NCBI RefSeq assembly: GCF_014356525.2
Contig: NC_052509.1
Span: forward strand, 35,646,001 to 35,710,000
Source: Nilaparvata lugens
Taxonomy: Eukaryota; Arthropoda; Insecta; Hemiptera; Delphacidae
Length of the DNA stretch: 64,000 nucleotides
Direction: 5' to 3'
Made by a program: the position numbers and the translations under genes. Below, piece by piece: positions 50,127 through 61,031 of this stretch. Below the pieces are notes generated by a model. That model did not search any database. It had not been told where the DNA came from and worked only from the letters and a program-made list of their open reading frames with translations. The first letter of the stretch is position 1, and each line of letters opens with the position of its first letter.

Positions 50127-50525
50127 TTATTGGGCTAGGCCCATTTTTGTCATTATCATTTCTGCAACCTGATTTTCGGAAAGGTTATGTTGCTTAGCTT
50201 CTATCCAATTCATATTAAAACTAACGCGTGCATACCCACTGACGATATCATATGCTATCTTATGGATGAATAAATTAAGATAATCTATGAATGCAGCCGA
50301 ACATTGCAGTCTCATAACAGACCCCTCTTCCGAATTTTTAATTGCCTCACCTATTTCATCACGAACGCTTTTCACAGCGACTTCCATCTCGTTTTTCTTA
50401 ATAAAATCTCCTATATCATTTTTAGTTGCATACTTGTCTGCAATTTGATTAATCAGAATAGCAATAGCATCTTTTGTAATGAATTGTTCAATACCATCCA
50501 TAATATTAGCTTTTATTGCACTCAC
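50127..50525 (-). CDS. Hypothetical protein, 132 aa, alpha-helical
   Basis: An intact frame, predicted by eye to be mostly helical: MDGIEQFITKDAIAILINQIADKY-type amphipathic stretches, an acidic/basic middle, and a C-terminal helix. No signal peptide or catalytic motif is evident, and I do not recognise the family. It shares strand and neighbourhood with 49450-49770, 53181-54112 and the polymerase. An origin in the same virus-like element is possible but not shown. The flanks (49900-50120 and 50530-51100) carry no further coding sequence that I can support. Confidence 0.45.
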   Translation of the reverse strand: MSAIKANIMDGIEQFITKDAIAILINQIADKYATKNDIGDFIKKNEMEVAVKSVRDEIGEAIKNSEEGSVMRLQCSAAFIDYLNLFIHKIAYDIVSGYARVSFNMNWIEAKQHNLSENQVAEMIMTKMGLAQ

Positions 50526-51179
50526 GTTTTTCGTGAATATAGATCACTCTTGTGAAAGATCTCGCATAAGTTTTGATTTCCTGCAGATTGCTATTCTTAT
50601 TTTTCAATCAGGCTCTCTGTATTTTTATGTGAGACTGTTGGATACTCTTGAAGATTTACATTACTTCTGTGGTCCGTGTCAAGGTTAGATAGTTAGTTAT
50701 TTAGAATTGAATAAGAGGTCGGATTCTTCGTTTCTTAGGAAGAAAGAGTTCTTTCTTACTACAATTATTTCTTCAACAAGTGTTTAACACTAATTAATCT
50801 AGCTCTGAAAAAGAGGTCCTCGTATTGTAAGGAGTGCAGATATCAATATAAAAAAACTCAATTCATTTCCATTTCCTAAAAAAATATCAGGTATTGAATG
50901 AATACAATATGAGTATCAATGATTGCTAAAATCAGCTTAGGGTGAAATTTCAAGACCGAATCCTCAAGGATATCTCGAGAGGTTTCAGACTAGACCATGA
51001 AGATGACAAATCTTGTGAACTAGAGTTGATGTATCTTACTAGTCACAACCTGACTTCAATTATTCAAAAGACTGTTACTTGAATACCACAAGTCCAAAAT
51101 TGCTGTGATTCCAGTTAGTAAATGATGGAATATTGGAACAATAGCTCCAGATAAAATTGTAGTCACTTTAGAAGCTCTT

Positions 51180-52562
51180 TTTTTGCTCTACAATCTGAGA
51201 TTAGGTAGAGCACTCTATCTCATATTCCAGATACACCTGACAACAATGCTCCTTGTATTGTGAAAAACACCTAGTTTTCAGCTTCAAGCATCATCACCAA
51301 CTACATTGTCCTCACATTGATATTTCGCACAACGACATAAGCTCTTGAGATTATGTTCTATGAGAATCACCAATAAGATACACTTCATTTCAGTATTTCC
51401 TAGTGGAGAGGCGCGCTTTAGGACACCTCAAGGATCAAAATTTCAAACACATAACTTTTGACACAATGCTCAGATTTCATCGTACTACACTTCATCCTTC
51501 TCGGCTCGTCACGACGGTTCAAAATCATGCATAATAAGTCAAATTCGGTCGAAAAATGGAAAATCCATTGTTGAGTGTACTTAAGCCCATATTCCAATAC
51601 ACAAAAAATGACCAATTTCTATATTCAAAGTTGCATGTCTTGTGAAATACTTCTGATAAAATTTCCAAATCTAGTGAGAATGTGAAAATTGTCCCCCTCT
51701 ACCCACTTCAATAAATAATACTTTCAATTCCAAAACAATTTGGAAGTTAAGATTTTAAAAATGGCAATTTCAGTTTTTACATTTTTTTCGTAATTTTACT
51801 GTTGATCAAGAGTTTCTAAAACGAGTCTGATAAATCATAGAAACTTACAATTGATTACAAATTATAGATAAATTCATCCTCTATGAGCTCAGTTGCCTAA
51901 AATCCATCTAGAATCACTTTTCGCTATCATAGAACTGCCAAAACCGGTTAATATGAGAAAAATATCTACAATTTCCGGATTTTTTTTCAACAATCAAATC
52001 TCACTTTAAGAACATATTTTTTCATGAATTGCTTACAGTAGATGAAATAGAAAATTCTATTGTACATTTCAAGATCATGTAATAATTTTTATAATAAGGG
52101 GTTACCGAGATACATAGCTTTGAATATAGAAATTGGCAATTTTTTATGGATTGAATATGGGCTTAAGTACCTACACTCAACACTAAATTCTCTATTTTTT
52201 GACCGAATTTGACTGTTGATGCATGATTTTGAACCGCCTTGGCGAGCCAAGAAGAATGAAGTGTAGTACGATGAAATCTGAGCATTGTGTCGAAAGTGAA
52301 TTATAAGTGTTTGAAATTTTGATTTTTGAGGTGTCCTTAACCGTGCCTCTACTAGGAAATACTGAAATGAAGTGCATCTAATGGGTGATTCTTACCCATG
52401 AACTTATGTCATTGTGTGAAATATCAATGTGAGGACAAAGTAGATGGTGATGATGGTTGAAGCTGAAAATTAGGTGTTTTTCACAATACAAGGAGCATTG
52501 TTGTCAGGTGAAATCTATATGACATAGAGCACTCTACTTGATCTCAGATTGTATAGCACAAA
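51180..52562. repeat. Long fold-back element, arms of about 460 bp
   Basis: 51180-51640 is the imperfect reverse complement of 52104-52562. For example, gtgaaaaacacctagttttc pairs with its counterpart near 52480, and tcagtatttcctagtggaga with that near 52355. The centre is about 460 bp. Short antisense ORFs in the two arms (51418 and 52192) encode similar peptides only because of the symmetry. It is a fold-back transposon or a local inverted duplication. Confidence 0.7.
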
Positions 52563-52979
52563 AATACGCCTAGAGGGATTTTGAAATATACATCTAAATT
52601 GTAACAATCGGAAGATATTGTTGATCAAAAACTAAGATTTATCAAAATTGATTTTTTCTTCAAATTTCAATCATTTTTGAAAAATAATAACTAAGTACTC
52701 ATTGGAGATAGAGAATTCCGAGTGATCTCATTTTTTCAGAATTTTATAATCCGGGAGAGATTTGGCAGAAATAGCTGAAAACTGGAAAATGAGCTGAAAG
52801 TACAAGATTTTTGGGCTATTCTGTATCTAGCACAAGGAAATCTTGCATGAAGAAATTGGTTCTGGACTCCTCTTATGTACCCAAATAATATATTAAAAAA
52901 TCAGAACTACAATATAAATTGCAAGCACACCCCCTTTTTTATGTCTATATTGACTGTACTAATAGTATCATCCATAAAA

Positions 52980-53131
52980 ACGTAGGGCGATAAACAATGT
53001 TTAAAAACATCAATGTTCAAAAACATCGATGTTTACTGTTCAATGTTTTTCACTTATCAATGTTAGGATGAAAAAAACATCAATGTTTAAAACATTGATG
53101 TTTTGTCTTCCGATACTCATCCCTAATTAGC
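52980..53131. repeat. Isolated hAT-like terminus with internal palindromes
   Basis: Reverse-complemented, the right edge (about 53131) starts TAGGGATGAGTATCGG, a hAT-type end. It is followed by repeated acatcaatgttt/aaacattgatgt palindromes. No partner end or 8-bp duplication was found, so this is a remnant. Confidence 0.45.
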
Positions 53132-53180
53132 ACTACTAGGTGTATCAATCCAACTGAATCAATGCAAAGTCATCATAACA

Positions 53181-54112
53181 CTAAACAATTAGTTTTGCTT
53201 CTTTTAGCTCTTCAATTATAGACGCGATCTCAACATCATGTCCAGTGTTGCCAGAAGCTTTTGAGGAATAGAGTAAATTTAATCTTTCCACTAATTCGTC
53301 AAAATTATCAAAGTATTGATAAATTCTATCATGAGAATTATTTTTTGCAAATTTCAATAAACCCCATCCCTTCTTTTCACTAATTTTTTTACTGGAAATA
53401 ATTTTTGAATCATTTGTGATTTAATTCCCTGATTACGTTTAACATACCCTCTTTGATCTAAATGTATGCCTGTAAGTGTTGAGATTTTTTTATACTTATC
53501 CAGATCTCTCTGATTATAAAGATTCGAATTCGGCCTTGAACTGAATAATAACTCAAGTAAACCATGTGTTATACGAAATCTCTCATTATAAATATCTATA
53601 TAACTGTTATCGAATATTACTTGCTGATTTCCAATATAATACACATCATCTTTAGAATCATATGAAATTCCATAACTAATTGAATTATTCAATTTTTCCG
53701 CATGAAACGTTTTTAGGTATTGTGCCAACACCTCATCGTTTTTACTAGAACCAAGTAAACTGTTTTCAAATTTAGTTGAGCTTAAAAGATTCTCTGTTGA
53801 ACTCCTATAGCTTTTATCATGACTCGACTCCCCCTCCTCATCATCAATCTCCATGCTCTCTTCTTCCTCTTTTACTTCTTCCTTTTTTGGTGTAAAACCA
53901 TGATTAGAGTGGAAACTAGATTTGGTTTTTCCCAGTTCAATTATGGGCTCTATCAACGGTGAGAGCGTTTTCCCATTGTATTCCTCTGATCGTTTTTCAA
54001 AATTAAGTAAGCTTTTATGCTTGTCACTGATTACTTTTCTCAATTTCTTAATCTTATCGATTAAACCAACGTTCTTTCTATTCAGTTTTCTGCTGCGTGT
54101 TTTAGACAACAT
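53181..54112 (-). pseudogene. Conserved protein of unknown function next to the viral-type PolB, one frameshift
   Basis: The frame runs from Met at 54112 to 53392 and, after a one-base slip in a run of seven A, continues in another frame to TAG at 53181, about 310 residues. The N-terminus is basic and coiled, and the middle is acidic (EEVKEEEESMEIDDEEGE). The conserved part includes YGISYDSKDDVYYIGNQ and ITHGLLELLFSSRPN, and a C-terminal tail (NFDELVERLNLL..GNTGHDVEIASIIEELKEAKLI) follows. From memory this resembles an uncharacterised ORF that recurs beside PolB genes in animal genomes; that is recollection, not a search result. The homopolymer slip could also be a sequencing error. Confidence 0.6.
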
Positions 54113-54187
54113 GACTGTACAAAGAATTAATCTCTACTGAACGGTAAGAAACGTATCGAGCGAATCTCGGTACTTACCGCTACTAAT

Positions 54188-56972
54188 TCAACAGGCCTTA
54201 AAGAATGATACTTCAAATTTATTTTTCGCGGTCTGTCTATTGAGGATATTGAAGTCGATGTAGCTTTTCAGCCAGGGAGAATGGGAAAAGCTAATTACGC
54301 GATGTACTTTCATTAATTGCAAACCAAGCTGAAGGTAGAGTTTTAAATTGAGGTAGTGGACTATGTACTTTTCACGGTCAAAAAGTGTGTTCATGAGCTT
54401 TTTGGTTCCATTTTGACCGTTCTCATTTGTTTGATAGTTTGACAGCAATTCGTGTGTAGCTGTTTGGTGGAGAGGCGCGAGTGGGAAGCTGGCATGCTTA
54501 TCGTGTAACTCTTTCAGATACTTGAGATCACATTCTATTACATATCCAGTTTCTGAATTGTTGTCCAAATTCGCAAAATGAAGCTTGGAAATTTCTTCCT
54601 CTGTGAGGAATTTGAAATTTCCAACAGGTAAGTTTTGACTCATGGCTTCCGAGTATAAACTGTTCGCATCAATATAAAGGAGATAATTACTCGGTTTTGA
54701 GGGGTCGTATGTCTCAGGTAGATGCTTATTATTCGCCTCACAATAACTGATAAATGTTTACTGATAAATGAGACCCTGCCCCTCATCCCCGCCTAAAAAC
54801 ATGAGATGCATGTCAGGATGTGTGATTAACTCTAGTTTGACCTTAGTGTACTTCAACATGCAATTCCAGGTAGAGTGCGCGAGGGAAACAAAATGAGTGA
54901 CATCAAGGCCATATGAGATAAAAAGCGTAGACCTCATAGATTCTAAAACTTCTGCTAATAGCAACACATCCAAACATAGATAGAAATCATTATATTCCCT
55001 GAGAGATTTCAGTTTGAATGTCAAGAACACTCTTTGCGCATGCTCATATTCTTTGTGAGACAGAGGTGTATCAGTTAAATCATTATGAAAACATTCGATG
55101 GGAGGAAGTGATGTTTCTGCGAATTTTTTGGGCCAACTCATGTATGAGTAAGGATATATTCCTTTTTTCAACAAGAGATGTCTGTGTTTGTGTGGTGGGT
55201 CATGAAACACTGAGAATAAATGTTCGAACTTCTCTTCCATGTCTGTACTCTCTACCAAATTACACACCAATACTTCCAAGGATTTGTTCATAAACTTGTA
55301 GGAATCTAAAAATTTAATTCTGCCTACTGAAAGTGTCAAAAATCTCTCTGATGTATTCGCCATGCAGGAAATTTCTTTTTACATTCACAGAGTGCTTTCA
55401 AAATGAAATGTGAATCAAACCCAGAGAAATTGTGAAAATAACACAAAATGTACTCTGGAGTACGAGCTGATAAATTACAAGAAACGTGGGCTGCACATAG
55501 GTAATTTCCGGTTTCATGCGTGTGGTGACAACATTTAATATCAGTGTCTAAGAACGGTTCAGCGCAAAGCCCACACTTTACCAAATTTTGAAATTCGCGC
55601 TCTTGACTTTCGGATAAATGTTGCATCAGAATTTCGCGTTTCATATCCTTGTACAAAATGTCACCAAGATCTGTAATTTCCTGAAGAAATTTCTCCATGA
55701 TTTTTTCATCCAAATTACTTGATCTATGGAGTACAGGTCCGTGAGTGATTTCCCTGTTCACATGGATAACAACAAAACAATACCCACAGGGAATATGTCG
55801 CACTGTTTTCTTTGTATAGCTATGAGTAATTTAATTGGAATCGGATTCATCATCATCATTATCGATATTAACAACCTAAGTTTCTAAATCCACATAAATT
55901 GTATACTTTTTCTCCAACATCGTGCCTAGTTTCTTCTAATTTAATTGTGTCTCCACGTTTAGGATATGAAACGCGCTGTGATTCAAACTTCAAACAAAGC
56001 TGCTCATGTTTCATCAAAAGTGCTTTCCTATCACAATTTTTAGATTTGTTCGATGTGAATCTATGAAAACAGAAATTACAAACATGTACTTGACCGTCTT
56101 GTTTTGAAAGGTTAGAGAGAAGGCGCGATAATCCGTTTTTCTTGTTTGCGGTATTAATTAAACAAAAATGTGTTTTTCCTGCATTGGCTTTCAACATTAA
56201 AAGATTAATTTGGTGTTTATGAGTGTGGAAAATACTCGTGCGGTAGGGCAACAACTTTTTGTTGTCATACGTGATGACATGAATTGCATTATCCAGATTC
56301 AGTATTTCAAATTTCTTAATATTGCATGTTGTCACCGGAAAATTTACACCTCACGTATTAAGTGTGTGAGCAAACTAGCTCAAATACTTCACAGTCAAGT
56401 GTGAGTCCTTTGGTTTCTGATGGAAATATGCAAGGACCGACCATAAAAAGCATTTTTCGTCAGACAGATTTTTGAAATTTATAATACAATGTTTGTTTTT
56501 AAGAAACTGGGGTGTTTGAATGAAACTGGATGTGATGACTTGGATTAAATTTAATCACGTTCACATCCAGTGAGTCAATTTTCTTCAACACCCAACCGCT
56601 GCCATGTTGAACAAAGTTCTCAAAAGATGACAGGATTTTTCTTATAGCCAACATGAAATGATCATTAAAATCTTCATAATACTCAAGCACGCTTAGTGCT
56701 ATGTTGGAGTAACTATGAAGATTGATGAGAGATGAGACAGACTCGCTAACCCTATCATCCATCACCACTAATTTATACAACAGAACATTTAAGACAATGA
56801 ATCATTTTACATTGCCATCATGCCATGCTGCATGCTCCCTAATTATGTTGAAAACACGACGTTTCGATCTCTCGAGCACGTTCTCAATGGCGATTTCCTC
56901 GAAATCCTCAATGTTAATACGATGGCGGACTGCACTGGAATTCACGCCATGTAGTCTGCATTCCCTCGGCAT
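54188..56972 (-). pseudogene. Protein-primed family B DNA polymerase (Maverick/adintovirus type), decayed
   Basis: The reading starts at MPRECRLHGVN (56972) and continues through several frames to 54188. Recognisable parts in order: HGSGWVLKKIDSL; IINFKNLSDEKCFLW; a CxxC..H..C zinc-like segment (56090-56000); HIPCGYCFVV; HNFSGFDSHFI (exonuclease II); IKFLDSYKFM; a YPYSYM segment; EYNDFYLCLDVLLLAEV (exonuclease III); MSQNLPVGNF and KKLMNTLFDREKYIVHY (palm entry). Lesions include a TGA near 56808, frameshifts near 56500 and 55360, and stops around 55803-55868, where exonuclease I is not visible. It ends at FEVSFFKA, so the second polymerase aspartate motif (DTDS) and thumb are gone. This enzyme would have replicated the virus-like element using a terminal protein primer. 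Confidence 0.8.
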
Positions 56973-57137
56973 GATGATGATGATGACGATGTTAGATTCT
57001 GAAAAACGAAAGAATAACGATCAGGATGATATAGAATGAAAATGATGTTGAATGAAGGATGATGTGTGAAAATGTTATCTTAACAACAGATAATGTTGCA
57101 TGAAAGATTAAGATTATTAACTTTTGATAAAAGATGG

Positions 57138-57704
57138 ATGAAATCTTCTCAGCATTTGTCGGTGGAAAACATGGCAAAAGAGGGATTTATATTCGCATGT
57201 GTACCAGACATTGTGCGCTGTGTATTTTGTTCAATTTATTTGGGAAAATAGGAAGAAAGTGACATACCAGCAATAGAACATGCAAGGTACAGTCCGAACT
57301 GTGCATTGAGAAGGAAAGATAATATAACAATTGAAGAGGAGAATTTTGATAATAATATTCTACATCAATATGAAGAAAGATATTTATCTTTTAATCATGT
57401 AGAAGATTCATCTGTTCAAGGATAGTATTTTGAAAATCATCATTGTCATCTACATTGTGACTATTGTAAATCATTATCTGATAAAGCAGACTATTTTGCA
57501 AGAAATAATGGTTATTTCTTACATAAAAATCACTATCTGCAATGTGTCTATTGCAAATATATTATCGAAAATCCATTTGAAAAAGTAATACATTTACTGT
57601 TTTGTTTATATGAAGAGTGTGAGAAAGAAGGGGGAGGAGAAGATTACCCAGATAAAGCACATCGTAAAGATGAGCTAAAATCGCATGCATGCAGTATGCT
57701 GTAG
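57138..57704 (+). pseudogene. BIR-domain (IAP-like) protein gene with two stops
   Basis: One reading frame from ATG 57138 to TAG 57704 is interrupted by TAG at 57249 and 57423. The first half is a baculovirus IAP repeat: AKEGFIF, then DIVRCVFCSIYLGK, and after the first stop EHARYSPNC. That gives the BIR zinc ligands C-x2-C ... H-x6-C. The first stop falls where BIR domains have a Trp (GK-W-EE). The second half has further Cys/His pairs (HCHLHCDYCK, QCVYCK) and may be a second, degenerate repeat. BIR proteins block caspases or regulate cell death. The gene starts about 165 bp from the polymerase start and diverges from it. It could be a viral apoptosis inhibitor or a captured host gene. Confidence 0.65.
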
Positions 57705-57709
57705 AAGGT

Positions 57710-57850
57710 TTTTTGTCCTCCGAGGACAAAAATCCTCCCCTCCAAGGACAAAAATCCTCCCCTCCGAGGACAAAAATTGTCCTCCGATGACAATAATTTG
57801 TCATTGGAGGACAATTTCCCTCTTCTCAGACTCCCCTCTGAGGATAAAAT
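57710..57850. repeat. Tandem CCTCCGAGGACAAAAAT repeats
   Basis: There are at least four imperfect direct units of about 20-22 bp (cctccgaggacaaaaatcct and variants), plus an inverted unit (gtcattggaggacaatt). The array lies between the BIR gene and the next promoter. A regulatory or recombination role is possible but unproven. Confidence 0.7.
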
Positions 57851-58326
57851 CAAAGTAAAAATGTACTTACATGTATTGGTTGATGCGTGAATGACAGGTA
57901 TCTCCTTGGCTATAGATGTGCAGGTATAGATGGCTATCTGGCTATGCTTCCCTTTCGGATTGTGTGGTAACCACTCAGGTATGTTGCCTTGACGAGAGCT
58001 AAACTGGTTATGACGTCGCAAGCCGAGTTGTGAGGTGAGCACTCCAATGCTGTGAAAACAATGAAATATTTAATAACTGATAATATTAGAAAACAATAAG
58101 CATCATAAGAGGCGGGATGCTATTCAAAAATATAGAATGTTTGAGTGAATGTAACGGTTTTTATCATAGGAGAGAATACTTACAAATCTGAATGATGTTG
58201 ATAACTATGTCGGAGGATATAGCAGCAGGTGCTGCTCCGTGCCTAGTCCTAGGGGAGAATTTTTTCACCTTCTAGCATGTGTGGCTCTCACTCGCACGAG
58301 GCTGGAACAGAGAGAGAAACGCATGC

Positions 58327-58334
58327 TATATAAA
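58327..58334 (+). promoter_or_regulatory. TATA box upstream of the two-exon gene
   Basis: TATATAAA lies 88 bp upstream of the ATG at 58422. An arthropod-like initiator, TCAGAGTCAG, follows about 35 bp downstream. A second TATA-type sequence (TATAAAAG on the minus strand, 59850-59843) has no assigned gene. Confidence 0.5.
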
Positions 58335-58421
58335 CAGATGGAATGTAAGCAAAATTATCATTTACATCAGAGTCAGATTTGAGTGTACTACATACCATAC
58401 TCTACTTCACTATCATACAAG

Positions 58422-58775
58422 ATGAGTTCGTCATCATCATCAACCTCGTCCTCATTCATCCTGTCAGATAGCCTGCCAGCACATGAGTGTATCCTCAACT
58501 ACTAGCAACAGAAAGCTGCCCTCACTGCCAACGCTTCTGCTGCTGCACCTGCTCCTTCTCCGCTCAGCGTGGAACCACCATCGCCATGGGAGATCGTGCT
58601 GGGTGACAGTCCTGTTCAACACTTGGCTCCACCTGCTACCTGGGCACCGCAACATGTGGTGCCAACAACTCTGACCAACAACAACATGAAGCAGAAGCAG
58701 GGGAAGAGGATGTTGGTGTTTGACGAGGCTGAGGTTATTGGGGATGAGGACGAGACAATCTTCTCACAAACAAAG
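58422..58775 (+). pseudogene. Unknown gene of the virus-like region, exon 1
   Basis: ATG 58422 opens a Ser-rich start, MSSSSSSTSSSF. An in-frame TAG stands at codon 28 (58503). The frame then stays open: SPLSVEPPSPWEIVLGDSP, KRMLVFDEAEVIGDEDE, ending TKV-type at the donor AAG|GTTAGT in phase 0. The acceptor cag at 59198 continues the frame. Translation could instead begin downstream of the stop, for example at the Met at 58569. I do not recognise a family. It lies between the BIR gene and the phospholipase gene on the same strand. Confidence 0.5.
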
Positions 58776-58838
58776 GTTAGTTTCAACAAATATTATTAAC
58801 TTGTATGTGTACAGATTTTTGTATTTTTTTGTATGTGT

Positions 58839-59060
58839 AGAGATACAATTGAATTACAAGATATTAGTGTTAAAAGTAATCGGTCATGCATAAATTATTT
58901 GATAGCAGGGAAATATTATTTGAACTTATTAGAGATACAATTGAATTACAAGATATTATTGTTTAAAGTAATCGGTCATGCATAAATTATTCAATAGCAA
59001 GGAAATATTATTCGAACTGATTAGAGATACAATTGAATTACAAGATATCAGTGTTGGCAG
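58839..59060. repeat. 92-bp tandem repeat inside the intron
   Basis: Two full units and one partial unit begin with agagatacaattgaattaca at 58839, 58931 and 59023. They fill about half of the 423-bp intron between the two exons. Confidence 0.8.
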
Positions 59061-59198
59061 ATTCTGTAATACATAAGTTATTACTCACTTTGAGATTGTG
59101 TAGTGAATCTATTGATCAAGTTCTCTAGTATGATTTGACGAATCTGATTTGATGATAATCTGAAACAAATAAGACACTAATCAAATATTTTTCAACAG

Positions 59199-59591
59199 AA
59201 ACGTGCTGCACTGGAGAATGAGTCATCACTTATCCCCCTGATGAAGGAAGTGCAGAGGGCAGAGGAGGATGAGAGGAGGGAGATGGACTTTGTCCAACTC
59301 GTCAATCAGCCTGCACCCAAACCCTGGGTGCCACTGAGAGAGTTGAAATAGGATGCTCCCTACCCCATTATCAGCGCGAGGGAGCATACTAATAAACACG
59401 GACGATGTGTTATTTTGAAAATTAGCAATGCAGGAAGCAAATCGGTGTGTGAGGTATATTTACCACAACGTTGTGCTTCCTGCATTAGCACGGGAAAAAT
59501 TGTAGAGTTCAACAAAAATTTTAAAAATTTGGTAATGGTAGTATCACATAAGTCGGGGAATTGGACTGATATAAAAATTGTTAAGCATTAA
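59199..59591 (+). pseudogene. Unknown gene of the virus-like region, exon 2
   Basis: The exon continues in phase 0 from 58775: KRAALENESSLIPLMKEVQRAEEDERREMDF, then PKPWVPLRELK and TAG at 59349. The same frame continues past the stop as DAPYPIISAREHTNKHGRCV, VYLPQRC, KIVEFNKNFKNLV and ends at TAA 59591. The continuation has a beta-rich pattern with a basic end and looks genuinely coding. The TAG is therefore more likely a nonsense mutation than the true end. The C-terminal part recalls a small conserved ORF of adintovirus-like elements, which I state from memory only. Confidence 0.5.
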
Positions 59592-60084
59592 CAATTTTTA
59601 TATCTATACAATTCGTCGACTTATGTGTTACGAATTGTATAGATGTGTGTGTTAAAGTAGTATTAGTAGTGAATAAATTGTGTACATATTTGATAAAAAA
59701 TTGTTTTCAATTTTTACCTGTTTACACTTGTTGTTGTTGTTGATAAGTTCACAATGAATAGTAGAAACACAGACAGAAGAATGGTTCACCTTTCACGTCA
59801 TTGCACTCTGTTGTGAATGATATGTAAATAAGCTGAGCTCCCCTTTTATAGTTTGTTGCGACTTTACTACTACACACACACACACACACATACAGCCAAG
59901 CGGTTTCAGTGAGTTGATGCATCACTCTCTCCCACATCTGTTTTGCCATGCATTCCTACAGATATGGGCGGGTGCGATGACATCATTTCTCCCTTTCAAA
60001 TTGTGTTCACCTTTTCAGATTTGTTATTTGAAATAATATTCTTATCATTCGAACAATGTTATAAACACATAGCAATCTGATAGT

Positions 60085-60094
60085 GTGTGTGTGT

Positions 60095-60126
<32 letters not shown>
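60085..60126. repeat. (GT)n microsatellite
   Basis: A short GT run lies in the roughly 650-bp spacer between the two-exon gene and the phospholipase gene. That spacer otherwise shows only a (CA)n run at 59872-59890 and no coding sequence. Confidence 0.9.
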
Positions 60127-60129
<3 letters not shown>

Positions 60130-60249
60130 TCATTTCCAACTTGATTGAAAGTTAAACCAATTCAATTTTCTTTTGATTAAGTTAGTGTAATGATTAATTA
60201 ATTAATTAACTTCAGTTAATGTTCAACCATTGAGTTGAAAGGTAAGAAA

Positions 60250-60648
60250 ATGGTATGTAGGAGTAAGCAAAGTTCAAGGAAACGAGGTAAAGGAATCTTG
60301 AGTTCAGCGGCAAAAGTTTTTAAGGGTGTGACAGGTTTAGCAGGTAATGTGACATCCACTATTTTAAATAAGCTCATTGACCTTCAACAAAATGAAATCC
60401 ACCTTCCCTGATATCAGTATTGCGGGTCGGGCACCAAGGTTAATGAAAGGTTAAAGAGAGGTGATCGAGGTATAAATTCATTAGATAGAGCCTGTAAGGT
60501 GCATGATATAGCATATACACAAAATAGTGATAATAAAACTCGAGCGATAGCTGACAGAGCTCTAGCAAACGCAGCGTGGGACATATTCAAAAATCCAGAA
60601 ACACCCCTAGCCGAGAAAGCACTTAGCTATCTTGTTACAACATCATGA
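60250..60648 (+). pseudogene. Parvovirus-type phospholipase A2 virion protein, one stop
   Basis: ATG 60250 opens a basic N-terminus (SKQSSRKRGKG). TGA at 60409 interrupts the frame just before the catalytic domain. The rest has the calcium-binding loop YCGSGT and the catalytic HD pair in ACKVHDIAY, then a helix ending at TGA 60648. This compact PLA2 fold is known from parvovirus VP1 and from adintovirus-like elements, where it helps the particle escape the endosome. The glycine before YQYCG would be the codon that became TGA. The stop codon overlaps the next ATG (ATGA). All recognised catalytic residues remain. Confidence 0.8.
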
Positions 60649-60957
60649 AAGCTAAAGCAGTGTTTGGTGGGTCTTTGAGAAAGAAGAAGAAGAAGAGGAA
60701 GAATGAGAGGAGAAGTTATAGTAATGATATTAGACGCAAAGCTACAGCTCAGTTGGAAGAGCATATTGCAGGAAAAGGGTATTTTTTGAAACCTTTTCCT
60801 GGTATGAGTGGGGGGAGAGTTTTTAATCCCACCCTCTTTACCACAACCACCACCACCATCATCATATGGAGTGAGTTTATTCCCCCAAAAACAAGTTAAG
60901 AAATGTAGAACAACAAAGAAGAGTAGGAAGAAGAAGAAGAAGAAGAAGAAGACATGA
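60645..60957 (+). pseudogene. Small basic core-like protein, frameshifted
   Basis: It starts at the ATG overlapping the phospholipase stop. It begins GGSLRKKKKKRKNERR, then GKGYFLKPFPGM, a motif similar to small adenovirus-like core proteins. A slip in the G-run near 60810 moves the frame; the +1/-1 frame then reads a Pro-rich stretch (PQPPPP) and a Lys-rich tail encoded by the (AAG)n run. It ends at a TGA (60955-60957) that again overlaps the next ATG. About 104 residues, strongly basic, so DNA condensation is the likely role. The frameshift is an inference from the second frame. Confidence 0.5.
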
Positions 60958-61031
60958 ATATTGAAGGAGAATTGAGTAATTATTTTGATTGATTGGTCGA
61001 AATTATTACAGATTCGGCTAAGAGGTATATA
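60954..61031 (+). pseudogene. Adenain-like cysteine protease, N-terminal part
   Basis: It starts MNIEGELSNYFD at the ATGA overlap, meets a TGA after 12 codons, and continues in frame to the mariner insertion (SAKRY). The rest of the gene lies at 62388-62672. Confidence 0.55.

Noticed and set aside
51418..52377. Two similar minus-strand ORFs of 61-65 codons
   Set aside because: They fall in the arms of the long inverted repeat and look alike only because of that symmetry.
57710..57850. CRISPR-like array
   Set aside because: Units are contiguous and without spacers, and the genome is eukaryotic.
59391..59396. AATAAA as poly(A) signal of the two-exon gene
   Set aside because: It lies within coding-like sequence that continues in frame to 59591, so the gene probably did not end there.
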